Assembly: GCA_012932865.1 (NCBI GenBank)
Contig: SAXG01000003.1
Coordinates: 1,178,001 to 1,242,000, forward strand
Direction: 5' to 3'
DNA length: 64,000 bases
From: Amylostereum areolatum
Taxonomy: Eukaryota; Basidiomycota; Agaricomycetes; Russulales; Stereaceae
Position 1 is the stretch's first letter; the number at the start of each line of letters is the position of its first letter. A program made the position numbers and the translations under genes. Shown in pieces: positions 1-11,291 of the stretch. The notes beneath the pieces were generated by a model. That model ran no database searches, was not told the origin of the DNA, and saw only the letters and a program-made list of their open reading frames with translations.

Positions 1-458
1 ACTCTAAAGAGCATGCTGTAAAGATCTATGAACGTCGTGAATCCGGTGGAAAGACACAGGACGCACCGTTTGTAGACCTCGCACCATGACAGATCCCGCT
101 TCCACTTCTGCCATCCGGGAAGAAAACGCCTCTTGAAACAGAGCTCCCAATCGGCTTCCTTCATGTTCGGTAGAGTTGCATCAAAGAGAAGGAAGGACGG
201 ATGAGCAAAAGAGAGGATCTCAATCCAGTTCTGGCGTGGAACCGTCGTGCGTACGCTCAGATGTTTCAAGCAATCTTCATAATCTCCACACAGGAGATTC
301 CGCAGGATCGGTCGCCGCCAGGGGTTCAGAGCAGGATCTGACGCAACGTGATGAAGGCGACGGGAGAGATAGGATATGGTGATGAGAGTCGCAACGTCAA
401 GCTCTTCGAGAATGGCCGTTATGAGTTCGACAGGGAGGGCCTCCAGCAGAAATGCCAT
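1..458 (-). CDS. F-box-like protein, 3' part cut by window edge
   Basis: Reading leftward from the ATG at 458, the frame stays open to the window edge. The N-terminus (MAFLLEALPVELITAILEEL, then DVATLITISYLSRRLHHVA) has the leucine/proline spacing of an F-box, a Skp1-binding motif of SCF ubiquitin ligases. A Trp-rich stretch follows (PWRRPI, QNWIEIL, DWELCFKRRFLPGWQKW), as in many basidiomycete F-box proteins whose substrates are unknown. A consensus donor (gtgcgt, bases 66-61) may end exon 1 at 67, since family members usually continue further. The gene is therefore partial, and the substrate-binding C-terminus lies outside the window. The family call rests on motif recognition, not alignment. 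Confidence 0.65.
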   Translation of the reverse strand, partial: MAFLLEALPVELITAILEELDVATLITISYLSRRLHHVASDPALNPWRRPILRNLLCGDYEDCLKHLSVRTTVPRQNWIEILSFAHPSFLLFDATLPNMKEADWELCFKRRFLPGWQKWKRDLSWCEVYKRCVLCLSTGFTTFIDLYSMLFR

Positions 459-806
459 CTCGAAACAAAGAAGGGGTCAACCGTAGAGGTGGCTTGGAGG
501 TAAATACTTCCTGGATTTGATAAGGTTGACGAAGGTTTGTCGTCTGCCTGGTGGAGACCTGGGGGAAGGCTACATAATAAAGCTGAGTCTTGGACTTGTG
601 ACTTCTCGCTGAGTCAAGCACGCGGGTGGAGAATCTTATCAGATTGCCATACCTACAACTACATGATACAATGGGCACTACAGTACCGAAAGGACGTGAA
701 CTGAGCTTGTGCGTATAATATACAGCGCATAATAGACACAACAGAGCTCTTCTTCTACCGCCACGAAAGGTTGATAACAGCTGTGGAGGGTGGGCTGGCT
801 GCTTGT
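459..806. other. intergenic, F-box promoter and PFD2 3' flank
   Basis: This stretch holds the presumed promoter of the leftward F-box gene and the 3' flank of prefoldin 2. A 114-residue minus-strand frame crosses it but shows no domain and looks accidental. Confidence 0.5.
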
Positions 807-1404
807 CTATCCTCGAGCTGGCCGTATGTTATATTCCTGTTTGAATTTATCAAACTCATTCTCCTTTCCTTTATACTGCTCGGCTAGAGTTGTGACAACA
901 TTGCGGATCTGTGAAAAAAGTATGAGCAACAGAGGATCTTGAGCTTGCGAGGGTTGGTGAACGAGTGTTTCCTCATCTGCCCCGTAGGCCGCCGCCAACT
1001 CGAATGGAATCTGGACTCACGCCGTCACGGTTGGTTTCCAGCGCGGGGACAACATCCTTGACTGTCCGCTCGACCAGCACACCACCGATTAAACGAAAAC
1101 ATTTGCGCTCTGGCTCTTCCGCCAATGCTTCGTTCAGTGTGGACAATACTAATCTTCAAGAAAGACTGATGTCAGTAGAGATGGGAAATAGAACGGAACG
1201 CGACGCACAGGTGTTCTTCCGCCTCCTGCTCCAGTTCACCAATCTTCGCCGCGATAGACTGAAGCTCGTTTTGAAACCGTGAGTAGGTTTGCTGCACCTC
1301 TAACCAGTTTGTGAGGGCGCTACGATGGAGGGCGTAACCTCGGACGCACCTTGATCGCTGAGAGGTAAAGGTGCAGCTGACTTCGCTTTCTTTGTGGAGG
1401 ACAT
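807..1404 (-). CDS. PFD2: prefoldin subunit 2
   Basis: This encodes the beta-type subunit 2 of the hexameric prefoldin chaperone, which passes nascent actin and tubulin to the cytosolic chaperonin. Four exons (1404-1350, 1299-1209, 1153-1021, 908-807) join in frame to 126 residues, the usual size. The hallmark segments are an N-terminal helix (QQTYSRFQNELQSIAAKIGE), the core KCFRLIGGVLVERTVKDVVP, and a C-terminal coiled-coil helix ending KFKQEYNIRPARG. These match the known PFD2 pattern RKCYRMVGGVLVERTV and EFxxKxNIR. All three introns are GT-AG and each restores the frame. The start at 1404 is chosen because it precedes a Lys/Ala-rich leader typical of the family. The gene is divergent from NDUFS8, with 165 bp between start codons. 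Confidence 0.93.
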
Positions 1405-1569
1405 GGCCAGGGTCGTAAGAAAATATGAGGAAATGGTTCGCTCGGGCCTGAGTGTACTGCGTAACGAAAATGACGACCAGCGATTGGTCCGTGAAATGCC
1501 GGGAGCCTCCGCCTCGGACGCCCACTCATGCAACAGCTCCGCCTCTCCCACCGTCCACTCAACAACATC
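1405..1569. promoter_or_regulatory. shared PFD2/NDUFS8 divergent promoter
   Basis: Only 165 bp separate the ATG of the leftward prefoldin gene from the ATG of the rightward NDUFS8 gene, so both core promoters and both 5' leaders must fit here. A C/T-rich stretch lies just upstream of the NDUFS8 ATG. No TATA box stands out. Confidence 0.6.
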
Positions 1570-2581
1570 ATGCTCTCTCTCTCCCGTCCTCTGGGGCTCG
1601 CCGCCCGCGCGGCCGTCTCACGACGAGCCATCTCTCAACCCTCCCTCGTTACTTTTCGACTCCTCTCTACAACTCCACGCCGTCTCCACGCTGCACCCGT
1701 AGATCCCAAACCCGGCCACGTTTCTGACATTTCCGAAGTCACAGAGCGTATCCGCTCGCCTTCTGCAAAGACCGGTGTCTACTCCGCCGCGCAGGAACCC
1801 GGAAAGGGTGTGAACCCCTATAAGGATGGTCCTGGTGCTCTCGACAAAGCCGTCCACTTGTTCTTCTTCACGGAGATTGTTCGTGGTGCGTTGCTTCTTC
1901 ATGCGCCAGTGGTCCTTCTTCCAACTCACCTCTTTGTAGGCATGTGGATTGTTTTGGAACAGTTTTTCCGTCCGCCGTACACTATTATGTACCCCTTTGA
2001 GAAGGGACCCTTGTCTCCGCGCTTCAGGGGCGAGCATGTGCTACGGAGATACCCAAGTGGCGAGGAACGCTGCATCGGTGCGCACACAATTACGGTGGTC
2101 TCTATATGAGCTCACTGGTGACCATAGCATGCAAGCTTTGTGAGGCTATCTGCCCGGCACAAGCTATCACCATCGAGAGCGAGACGCGTTTAGATGGTTC
2201 GAGGAGGACGACAAAATACGGTGCGCGTGCTCGTTTTAATCTTTCAAGCTTGTCTGATTCTACTGGCGCAGATATCGACATGACAAAGTGCATCTACTGC
2301 GGCTTCTGCCAGGAGGCCTGCCCCGTCGACGCCATTGTGGAAAGTACGCGGTGTGGCCGTGGATTTATATGTTTGCTGACCACTTCAATCAGCTCAAAAC
2401 CAAGAATTCTCCACTGAGACACGAGAGGAGTTGCTCTACAACAAGGAGAAGCTCCTGGCAAATGGGGACCGCGCCGAGGCAGAGATTGCTGCGAACCTGT
2501 ATGGTGCGTTCGCCCTATATCTCGATGCTTGACCTTATAATCTGACTCGAGGGATACGCAGCTGACCATGTGTATCGATGA
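1570..2581 (+). CDS. NDUFS8: NADH dehydrogenase iron-sulfur protein 8 (TYKY, complex I)
   Basis: This is the 23-kDa subunit of mitochondrial complex I that carries clusters N6a and N6b and passes electrons toward ubiquinone. Six exons (1570-1885, 1940-2077, 2128-2220, 2272-2343, 2393-2503, 2562-2581) give 249 residues. The N-terminus [20 protein letters not shown] is a typical mitochondrial presequence. Two ferredoxin motifs are intact: [12 protein letters not shown] and [12 protein letters not shown], giving the eight cysteine ligands. The C-terminus runs [15 protein letters not shown]...NLYADHVYR, as in orthologues. Intron 2 interrupts the first cysteine motif between CI and ACKLC, and the join restores it exactly. 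Introns are 50-60 nt GT-AG. The gene is divergent from PFD2. Confidence 0.96.
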
Positions 2582-4682
2582 TCTCGTTCTGAGGTGACTG
2601 TTCAGGAACTTACGCTGTCTCATCGCGGTGTACGTACTTTCGCCGCGTGGATACTGTCCTGATACCTTGCCATCTGCCATGAAGTTGTGGGACATGTTTC
2701 CTGGCTATATTGTGTCGTTCGAACGGCCAAGTATTCAATTCTAGTTCGGTTGAGAAATTCGTGAGGCTTTCAATAAGACTGCGAACTATCATCATTGGGC
2801 CGCTTTCAATCACAGCAGGGCCTTGTCTAGAATCAACGTAGCTTCATGCTGTCGGCGACGATTCCATCGCCACGCGCGGCAAATAGGATTGACGCGAGCT
2901 TGTGAGTTGGGACCCGATGTCCGTTAGGTGAGTAAATGCTAACACGAGGCTCGCAGTCCATCCTTCCTTTGGCCCAAAGCTCTGTCATCCGTCATTTCGT
3001 AACGCCGACCCCCATCGGCAAACTGACTAATAATCCTCATCTGTTAGTATCATACCTGGCGGCCGGACGTCGACTGGATTCCTTGAAAGAGCCCTGTGAA
3101 CGTTATTTGTCGACTGCGGGGGGGCAAGTGGTCTACCGATGCGATACCCCAGTCCGCACTGCCAGTGCCAGTGCCATCTCCATCGGTTTGTTCATGCCAC
3201 ATCTGACTAGTACGGAAGCTGAGAGCCTCACGGACAGTTGTCACGCCACGAGGTTCACAAGTCGGCTTCCTCAATTAGACTTTTTGGTCCCAAGCAATGG
3301 AAGCCTGGCGACTCAACAAAGCACCACCGATTAGTCCAAGTATCGGCCCCTGCCGAACGCCCTTTGCCGCAACGACTTCCCGATCTAGACGTGAATGCAC
3401 AGGGCGCGGCGAGAAGGAGACTGAATGCTGCCTTTCCTAGAAGCGTGGACCGAACCTTCGCGCGAGCGCCACGAAAACCCCTATCTAGGTGACCGGTAGC
3501 TTGGCGACGGGTAATTGCTGCAAATGCACACCTATTTTCATCTTCCACGACTGTGTGACGAGTGGTACTTCTTCATTTGCTAGGCTCAGGGATCCTCGGC
3601 CGCGCCATTGTCCCAGCAAATCCGGGACTGCAACGCAGTTCAGTCGTAAAGCAAATTCCACAAGTTTCCGTCCAAAGTCATTACCTTCTGTTACGAACCG
3701 TAGGTTTTAGCCACGATAAGTTTGTTCTGATGTTCCTTTCATCGTCAACTTACTTGTTCAATTGCAAATGGTCACGAGACGGTGATTTTGGGATCTCTCT
3801 CTCTCGGATTCTGATCGAGGATGTCGAGCATCGCATCGCGGTTATCTGCCGCCAGAATTGGTAGGACAAAGATCATCTACCCATCGATTGTGTGAGCCCC
3901 CCTTTTCACCCGTCAGACCGGTACAGATATCGTGGAGGGCCTCCCCTGCTTATTTCCAGCTGAGGAAGAAATACCGTTTGTGACCAGGCTCAAACCACGA
4001 GTCGTAACATCTGCTTGAACAGTGTAGGCTCTATGAGAATATGCCCATACACCCTCTAATTATATATACATTGTGGCAATAGCACTTATGGACTCCACGT
4101 ATTTACCTGACTCGTCGGTACCGCCGCCGAGCCCCTATCCTCAGCCCTATTCGTGGAGCCTGTTGTTTCACCGGGAAGGCCTGTTTACATCAAGACATAT
4201 GTTTGCCCCGGTGAATACACCTCCGCATCGAATCGCATGCTCTTTGCCAAAATTCACTGCTACGATCGATCATCGCAGTCACCGTCAGGTATATTCTTCC
4301 ATGTTCCATTATGGCAACGTGGTGGCCTGTTAGCTTGTAAAACATTAAACTTCCGAAAATATCCCATGCATGGCTCTCTTCCCGTCGCAGATATTCCACC
4401 CAGATATCTAGAAAGTCTCGTATCGCTTCCATGAAATAAACTGAAGAGGATTGTTGTACGGGTGGGTAACCGCGAACTTAAAGCTTAAAGACTGGGAGTG
4501 GGACTGGATCCGTAGCGTCGATCACGTGACTGGTCGCGTCGGACTTGTGAGCGCGTCTGACCAGTGACACTGACTAGTGACTAGTTCTGTCATTCACGAC
4601 TCCCATCCTAGCTCGCACTGGACTCATACACTCAAACGGCAGGACAGCTGTTTACACAGCATTCTGTCTGATTGCTGCATCC
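2582..4682. other. 2.1 kb stretch with no supported gene
   Basis: Several open frames of 80-130 codons occur on both strands (for example 2936-3334 +, 3562-3864 +, 4153-4434 + and 4190-4432 -). They overlap each other, lack recognisable motifs and could not be joined by splice sites into a longer protein. Bases 4060-4069 are a short TA-rich run. The last 200 bases hold the SAM-carrier promoter with a CACGTG element. Decayed genes or non-coding transcripts cannot be excluded. Confidence 0.45.
4522..4529. promoter_or_regulatory. palindromic TCACGTGA E-box upstream of SAM carrier
   Basis: The perfect 8-bp palindrome TCACGTGA lies 154 bp upstream of the SAM-carrier ATG. CACGTG is the site bound by bHLH factors such as yeast Cbf1, which controls sulfur/methionine and respiratory genes. 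That link to this gene is inference from other fungi, not shown here. Confidence 0.4.
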
Positions 4683-5848
4683 ATGGCATCAATATCCAGC
4701 CCATCTTTCGCCCAATCTCTTGTCGTGAGCTCACGTCCGCTTGAGAGCAGTTCGTCGGTTTGTGACAGGGTCACCTTTACCAGGCAGGAGGACTTGCTGG
4801 AACATCCGTCGACCTACTCTTTTATCCTATAGACTCTGTCAAAACACGACTACAGTCCGCACAGGGCTTCTCCCGAGCTGGAGGATTCAGGGGAATATAT
4901 AAGGGTGTGGGAAGCGTCATCGTTGGGAGTGCTCCAGGAGGTGTGTTTTTCTTGTGCTGTATTGCTTAGGCGGTGGTGAAATTTCCTTTCTATGCTCACA
5001 CTGACACTATTCATGCTAGCTGCTGTATTTTTTTCCACGTACGATACTCTCAAACGTACCTTGCCGACACCCCCACACCTAGCACCGGTTAACCACATGC
5101 TCTCAGCATCTATGGCGGAAGTGGTTGAGTTTGATCTTCCACCCATTATCTCGCTCTGCAATTGATCATGTGTGATACTGTAGGCTGCATGTCTTATTCG
5201 TGTTCCCACTGAGGTCGTGAAGACCCGATCACAAACATCCTCATATGGTGCCCTCGCGGACTCGTCGTTGGCAGCAGCTCGTATGCTGTGGAATACTGAG
5301 GGTCTCCGAGGATTTTATAGAGGATTTGGAGTCACGGTTATGCGCGAGGTATTCACCGCTTCTCAACATATCAATCGAACTACGTATCTAATTTTGTGCG
5401 ATCGCAGATTCCTTTCACGTCCCTGCAGTTCCCGTTATACGAAATGTTCAAACGTCGTCTATCTCTGTTTCTGTACGGGAAACCGGCCTCGTTGCACCCT
5501 TACGAGGCTGCGGTCTGCGGCAGTGTCGCGGGCGGAATCGCAGCTGCTTCAACCACGCCATTGGACGTGCTGAAGACACGCATCATGTTGGATATGAGGG
5601 TGAGCACCCTGCGTCCGTTGTTAGACTCGCCCTGACTCGGGCGTCATGGCCTACCCTAGGACCGCTCTCATCCGTCCTATCCATCTCTATTGGTGCGGGC
5701 GAAGCAAATATACACTTCTGAAGGTGCACACGCACTGTTCTCAGGAATTGTCCCGCGGACCATGTGGATCTCAGCTGGCGGGGCAGTATTCCTAGGGATG
5801 TATGAATGGACGATGAACATCTTACGACCCCTACCGGTAGAGACGTGA
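4683..5848 (+). CDS. PET8: mitochondrial S-adenosylmethionine carrier (Pet8/SAMC type)
   Basis: This is a member of the mitochondrial carrier family that exchanges cytosolic SAM for matrix S-adenosylhomocysteine across the inner membrane, supplying methylation, biotin and lipoate synthesis. Six exons (4683-4724, 4784-4940, 5020-5123, 5184-5348, 5408-5599, 5660-5848) give 282 residues, the usual length. The three tandem repeats each carry the carrier signature: PIDSVKTRL, PTEVVKTR and PLDVLKTR. Pet8-specific blocks are plain: LAGTSVDLLFYPID, GSAPGAAVFF, MREIPFTSLQFPLYE, CGSVAGGIAAASTTPLD and PRTMWISAGGAVFLGMYE. All introns are GT-AG. A CACGTG palindrome lies upstream. Confidence 0.95.
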
Positions 5849-6997
5849 CATCTATTCGTGACTGTTATACACTGCTTGTTTCCGGCCGAGGTACACGTCG
5901 TATTGAGGCTCTCTTTTCGCAGGCTTACTCCACTTATATGACCCAGCCGTGAGCTGTCTACTCGACTGTGTCTGGTATGCCGGCGATCTCAGCCAGCCCT
6001 GAACGCTGTCGGCGCCTACGTGCTAGTGCTCTTGTGCGACGTGTAACAGTCGAGAGAGCCCGGGACTAAGTCCACAGATGCTATGCCACGCTAGTAAACG
6101 ATCTGGGCAATGTCGAGATCGGGGTCTACGCCGTTACGCCGTGAGTACCTCCCCCTTATCGATGCCGAGACGTCATTCTGAAGTCGGGTACGATGCAGAC
6201 CCCCGCTCAGCGTCTGATCTCAAAGCGCTAGGGCAGCCTAACATCGTCACGCCCTTAGTCCGGGTTCAGGTCCAGGCCACAGGTGGTGCTCCGCTATATC
6301 CTAGTACTACTTGCAAAGCCGCGCCATTTGAAACACCCGAAACTTCCTCGACCGTTTGCCCATTTTCAGAGAGGTAAAAACGAAACTTAGCCTCGGACCT
6401 CCGAGTTCGTGGTCCTTCTATGAGCAAAATCGAACATATCGCTTACTCCCCATAGTAACATCCGGTGAACCTCGTCCAAGCCACGCCGTCATCGCATCCA
6501 ACGCGCATCTGTCTCGATTAGGCGGAGTTGTGGGCAACCGTTTGGCCCTGGAGTAGCAGAGGCGCGATGGTTCGGTCGCTCGGTGCAAATCCTCCGAAGA
6601 GTGTAGGTTGTTCACAGAGGCTCCACCTTTGCGTCCGATGGTACAGTCATGCGCCCGGCACCTCTCACGGGGAACGCGTGCTATGGACTGTACCACCTTG
6701 GAAGTGAAGTTTGGCGCCGCCACCGTCTCGGTACCTAAAATCTCCCTCAATGCACTCACCTGACGTTAGGAGCTGCTTCCGTCTCCAGCGCTCAGGGGGT
6801 CGAAGGCAGTCGCCACGGCTGGTCTAAACATATATATGATATGCCATGACGAAGCATCCACGGGATGGACAGCGAATGGACCAATGTTCCTCGGGAGAGG
6901 GCAGAAGGAACGAACAGGAGTACATATATGTGCTGACGGGGGGAAATACAATGACAATACAGATTCTGCTGGCTGGAGGTGCATCCGGCACGAAAAC
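5849..6997. other. intergenic, no supported gene
   Basis: This lies between the SAM-carrier stop and the stop of the leftward multi-TM gene, so it should contain two facing 3' ends. The open frames present are short, overlapping and free of recognisable motifs. Confidence 0.5.
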
Positions 6998-8355
6998 CTA
7001 GGAGTACGCGCTTGACAGATACCCGAACGTTGCGTCATCGCGCTTGAACGTCGTTGCCCGCACCGGGAGATCACGATCGTCCACGGTATGATTAAAGACG
7101 CGAACCTCGATGGGCAACACGGGCACGTTATTGCTGTCGGCTGAGTAGGCTGTCATTCCCGTGCTCTGCCATGTCTGCTCGACGTCGTTGTACGTCATCT
7201 TGACGGCGACCAGGGAGATGATCAGCGTCGAGTATATCCCCTGCAGTGACATCAGGATGGGCCCAAGACATAGACAAGAACTAACCGTCAGCTGGGCGAG
7301 CATGTCCGTCAACGCATAATTCCCAGATCTTGCTGTCCAGTACACCATAAAGAACACTCCCTGCGACCATTGACGGGCGTTAACGGTACTCCAGAAAGGG
7401 AAGCGTCAAAAGATGTGCGTACCCATGTTAGGCAGTAGAAGAAGCCAGACTCGATGAGCAAAACCATCACCCATCTGATACGTCGTCTCTCAGAGTTCTG
7501 GATCACGTTCCTGTTGACGAATTTATACCACCTAAAGCCGAGGACGAAAGGTCAGTCTCACTTTCGTCGCAAAATGGGCTCGCCGCCGCACCTTGCGCGA
7601 TAAGCGATTAGGACAGTAACGGCGATATTCGTGGCGAGTGTCAGGCAGTTGATGACCAACGTCCAGGCGTTGTGCGCGTCCAAAACGACGGTGCTCTCGT
7701 GGGTGTATGCGTTGACGACTCCGGAAATTCCGGCCGCTGGATCGGGCGTTTAGAACCAAGATTGGGTAGGGCGAGGGAGGACTGGACACGCACCAGCCGT
7801 CCCGCACATCAGAAGAATAGGCACTATCGCAACCCTTTTGTCTTTATTCCATAGCAAATAGGCTCGCCATGTCACGATAGCATCAGACAGAATTATCTGC
7901 ACCGAAAAAAAAAATCAGCGAAGCTTCCATGATCAGGATCCTTGGCACACACGTTGATTGTAGGTAGATACACTTGGGTCAGGCAGACCGAGTCGGTACC
8001 CACAACGCGGGTAGACATATTTTTGCTGAGCATTGTCCATGAGAGCTTGATACTGATCACCACGTGTGTGAGCGCCACTGCGTACATGCACACTGTTGTG
8101 CCCAGGATGTATGTATGCACGGATCTCCACCCCAGGCGAGGTTTCCGACGTCTGTCGGCAAGTCAATGATCGTATCCACGAGAAGGCCAGAGAGAACTTG
8201 CAGGAAGAGGTACATGCAGATTGAAGAAAATGACCGTGTATATTCCTATGATACAATAAATCCGATCGGCGTTCACGGGCAATGAGGAGAGGGTAAAGGT
8301 ACTCACCGTGAAGAAGCACCTCGGCGCAGAGGGCCAAGTATAATTCAAGATCCAT
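6998..8355 (-). CDS. multi-TM membrane protein of agaricomycete type, frame-broken
   Basis: This encodes a hydrophobic polytopic protein like the many seven-TM integral membrane proteins of unknown function (DUF6533-like) in Agaricomycetes. The start at 8355 has a good context (gccaccATGG) and opens MDLELYLALCAEVLLHG. Later exons read VHTYILGTTVCMYAVALTHV, IILSDAIVTWRAYLLW, a segment with ANDAWTL-like spacing, RRIRWVMVLLIESGFFYCLT, GVFFMVYWTARSGNY and GIYSTLIISLVAV, then a hydrophilic tail to the stop at 6998. GT-AG introns join the 3' two thirds cleanly. The 5' part does not: two places (about 8219-8225 and 8144-8149) each hold one base too many to keep the hydrophobic frame (ICMYLFLQ, then TSKPRLGWRSV). 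It is either a pseudogene or affected by sequence errors. Function and ligand are unknown. Confidence 0.6.
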
Positions 8356-8841
8356 GGTGGCCGTGGCGCGCTCTGCGCGAGGGAGGAAGTGGAAGGCAGG
8401 TTGAAGAGAGAGGAGGCATCAATCAAGCAGAAGCCCAGTAGATGATATAGGGCTCGGTTGAAGGTCCCACGAAAGAATCTAGTTGCATACCGACTTGATC
8501 CTGTTTGACTTGCACACGTCACTCAATACATCGTTATAAGTACGTTGTTGGCCTTGGCCGTTATCTTCAACTGCTCCCGTTCCCGATGTCACGGGCAATA
8601 CAGCTCACAGAGCGGACAAGAAAAGTGTTCCATTGGAAGCCCACCTCGCACGTAGAGCGGTTACATGTTCGACAGCATCTGAGGCTGCAGGCGACAATCT
8701 CCGTCGCCCGCACCATTTCACCGCACCAACCGATATAGCATCCCGTTTGATAGAAAAAATCCTGCAGTAAAACACGGTGAAATCGCAGCATCTGCGCTGT
8801 ATTTAGAACCATACGTATACAAACCACATCTCCACAAACCT
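8356..8841. other. intergenic, multi-TM gene promoter and INO80F 3' flank
   Basis: This stretch separates two leftward genes. It holds the presumed promoter of the membrane protein and the 3' flank of the INO80F gene. Nothing coding could be supported. Confidence 0.5.
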
Positions 8842-10537
8842 TTACGAATCGCCGCGTTCGCGGCGCGGGGCATCCTCCATATCCACATCGCTCCCCACGT
8901 CGCTGCGCCCGCGCCGTATGTCGGAATATCCATCCGTAGCACGAGCATCCGACGTCGAATGTGCGCGGCGAATGTCCTCCGCGGGAAGACGCGTATCCAC
9001 ATCGGAGGGACCGGACTGCGTGTACCGTGAGGTGGACGCCCTCGGTTCATATTCGCGCTCGTAATACCGTGCATGTTCTTCAGCAGGGTAGGCCATGGCG
9101 GAGCCAGAGCGGGAGCGGGAGTGTGGCGTCAGCGAGCGTGAGCCTCCGTGACCGCCGCCGTTGGTCGCCTCCTCGGGGTATGCACGCGACTCATACGCTC
9201 GGGCGGCATATGCATCGCGCTCGTCCACCCCCGAACGCGTTCGGGACGCGAAGGGCGGAGTCGGAGCCCGTGCACCCATTTCTTCCCGGTCCCGCAACCT
9301 GCGATCGCGCTCGCGCTCCCATTCTTGCACTCTGTCGCGGTCCCGTATATCCCTGTCGCGTTCGCGTTCGGGCTGACCGATATTGTTAATATTCGTGCCT
9401 GGTCCTAGCCTTTGGTGGTTGTGTATCCCCCGCGACGATCCCCGAGGACTCGGAGGGGGGGAATGAGCGCCGTAGGGCGGAGTGTGGCCACGAGGCACGG
9501 GCGCTTGCATGTGAGAAGGGGGCGGAGGATAGTCATCGCCGCGATGCGACCTGCGTTCGGAGGGTACGTATTCTCCTCGAGGGTCATGGTAGGTAGGAGT
9601 CTCCATCGGTGACTCGGGAGGGTAACCTGCGGCAGGTGGAGGGTGGGTGGATGGATGAGTAGTTCGAGAACGTGATCGCGAGTGCGAGCGTGAATGCGGA
9701 TGCGAATGAGCATGGGCTTGCGAGCCGCTAGGAGAATGCCTGTATGAGTTCGAATGGGACCTGCGGTGGTCGGGGGCGCGGGGTGGCTCTGCGTTATGCG
9801 AGTTAAAGGGCTGGGCATGAACATGGGAATGACGGGCGTCGGGATGTGTAGAATGTCGCGAGGTGTGCGTAGATGCTGGTACGGAGGCCGAGTGCTGACC
9901 TGGCACAGCAGGCATCTCCGCGACATGGATGTGGTGGCCGTCCGGGCCTACAATACGTCGGATATTACCGCCCAGCGACCTGTAATGATCGACGGCGGCC
10001 AGGTCATTGGGGTCCACGACGACCATGCTTGGCTCCGGAGGATCTCTATAATGGCCGCGAGGAGGTGCATGGGGTGCTGGGGGTCCATAGTGATGCACGG
10101 GCGCGGAATGCACAGGATGAGGTTCGGCGGCTCTGGGAGACGGGGGGTGCGATAATCTCTCATAGAGAACACTGAAGTCAAGTCAAATCAGACGGAGGAA
10201 ACGAACAAGACAGCTGTTAGACGCACGCTCGTTCTATCCTCATACGCTGAATGTTTCGCTTGGCTTGGAGGGTTTTGGCGTGCAGTTTGTCATTGTCCTG
10301 TGCACGTTTAGAGAAGGAATCGATATGTGAGTTGGAGAGGGAGAAGTAGGCGATGCCACCGACCGATTCGATCTCCTTGACCTTTTTCTTGAGTTCGTGG
10401 TATTTCGCCCTGTACTTGGCGTCCTCTGCGCCTGCGGTGATGCCTTGCGCGGGAAGTTTTTGTTTTGGACGAGCGGACGGAGTGCTTGAGGACGGGTGAG
10501 GGTGAGGAGGGGGGTGGGAGGGACCTGGGGAGGACAT
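8842..10537 (-). CDS. INO80 complex subunit F-domain protein with Ser/His/Arg-rich tail
   Basis: Three exons (10537-10364, 10297-10227, 10171-8842) give 524 residues. Residues about 40-95 form a basic helical domain: KYRAKYHELKKKVKEIE, then DNDKLHAKTLQAKRNIQRM, then RIERAVLYERL. This pattern is that of the INO80F domain found in fungal proteins linked to the INO80 chromatin remodeller. Intron 2 splits RIERA|VLYERL and splicing restores it. The remaining 430 residues are low complexity: His/Pro/Ser runs, repeated Ser-Arg and Arg-Asp-Arg dipeptides, and a DVDMEDAPRRERGDS end, so probably disordered. Residues MVVVDPNDLAAVDHYRSLGG sit between the two parts and may be a short conserved motif. Membership in the complex is inferred from the domain only. 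Confidence 0.8.
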
Positions 10538-11291
10538 GGTGGGCGGTGAGGAAGAAGGAAAGGCGTCTAACCAGACGAGCGGATCCCATCAAGATTCTCA
10601 GGCGTGAGCCGCTCAATCGCACACGCCCACGCTCTAGTCTAAGCGTGTGTGTGTGCACCATCATTACAGCTCCTGTAACATTGCCCGCAAGCTTTCGAAA
10701 GAACAATCCTCCGTCTACACCACGAAGCATGCACAGCCAGCTGAATCGTACTTACTTACTTACGTCCATCTGATCGGACAACCGAGTCCACGCGCCCTCG
10801 CGACGCACCACGCATCGACACCCAATGTTGCGCCGTGAAATCTAGAAAAGTACAGATTATGGAAGCCGAGGACATCTCTTCATTCGCAGAAGCCAGATCC
10901 CAATTCTCGTCGGCGGATTCAGAGGCCAACTGACGTTTCCCAACGCTTTGAATTGCCGAGTACGTCACCGTGCAATTGAGCGATCCCGTCCGCGGTAAAT
11001 GACTGTCAAAGCGACGACAACGTTTCATTCTTGCATGGCCGATGCGCCCGTCCTCTCGAACTCTGCGTTGAACGCCGTCTACCCAGATAGGAGGTGACGC
11101 GCCGGGATCGTTGCTCGCAACAGCTCGCCACCAACGCGTACTACGGAGTTTCGTCACGTGCTGTTGTTTGGCCGCCCATTGCATTTGCCAGCGTCGCGCG
11201 GCTTCCTGCGTCTCTTCCACCTTACTCCTGTTACCAGTAAGTTCTTTGTCACACTGCCTCGGGTTTGTCTGACGTTTATTGATCGACGGCG
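10538..11291. other. divergent intergenic region INO80F/NDUFA13
   Basis: This is the promoter interval for two divergent genes. A 154-codon minus-strand frame (10756-11220, starting MEETQEAARRWQMQ) covers most of it. It has no recognisable domain and runs through both expected promoters, so I leave it as doubtful. A short acttacttacttac repeat lies at about 10749-10762. Confidence 0.45.
11154..11160. promoter_or_regulatory. TCACGTG motif upstream of NDUFA13
   Basis: TCACGTG lies 132 bp upstream of the candidate NDUFA13 ATG. It is the same core as the palindrome before the SAM carrier. A role as a Cbf1-like site is inference. Confidence 0.3.

Noticed and set aside
4153..4434. Overlapping frames on both strands before the SAM carrier
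   Set aside because: Both strands are open over the same bases, neither has a motif, and no exons join to them.
9405..9926. Long frames antisense to or shifted within the INO80F gene tail
   Set aside because: Shadows of a low-complexity, G+C-rich coding region.
10756..11220. 154-codon minus-strand frame between INO80F and NDUFA13 genes
   Set aside because: Occupies the divergent promoter and has no recognisable domain; kept only as a doubtful note.
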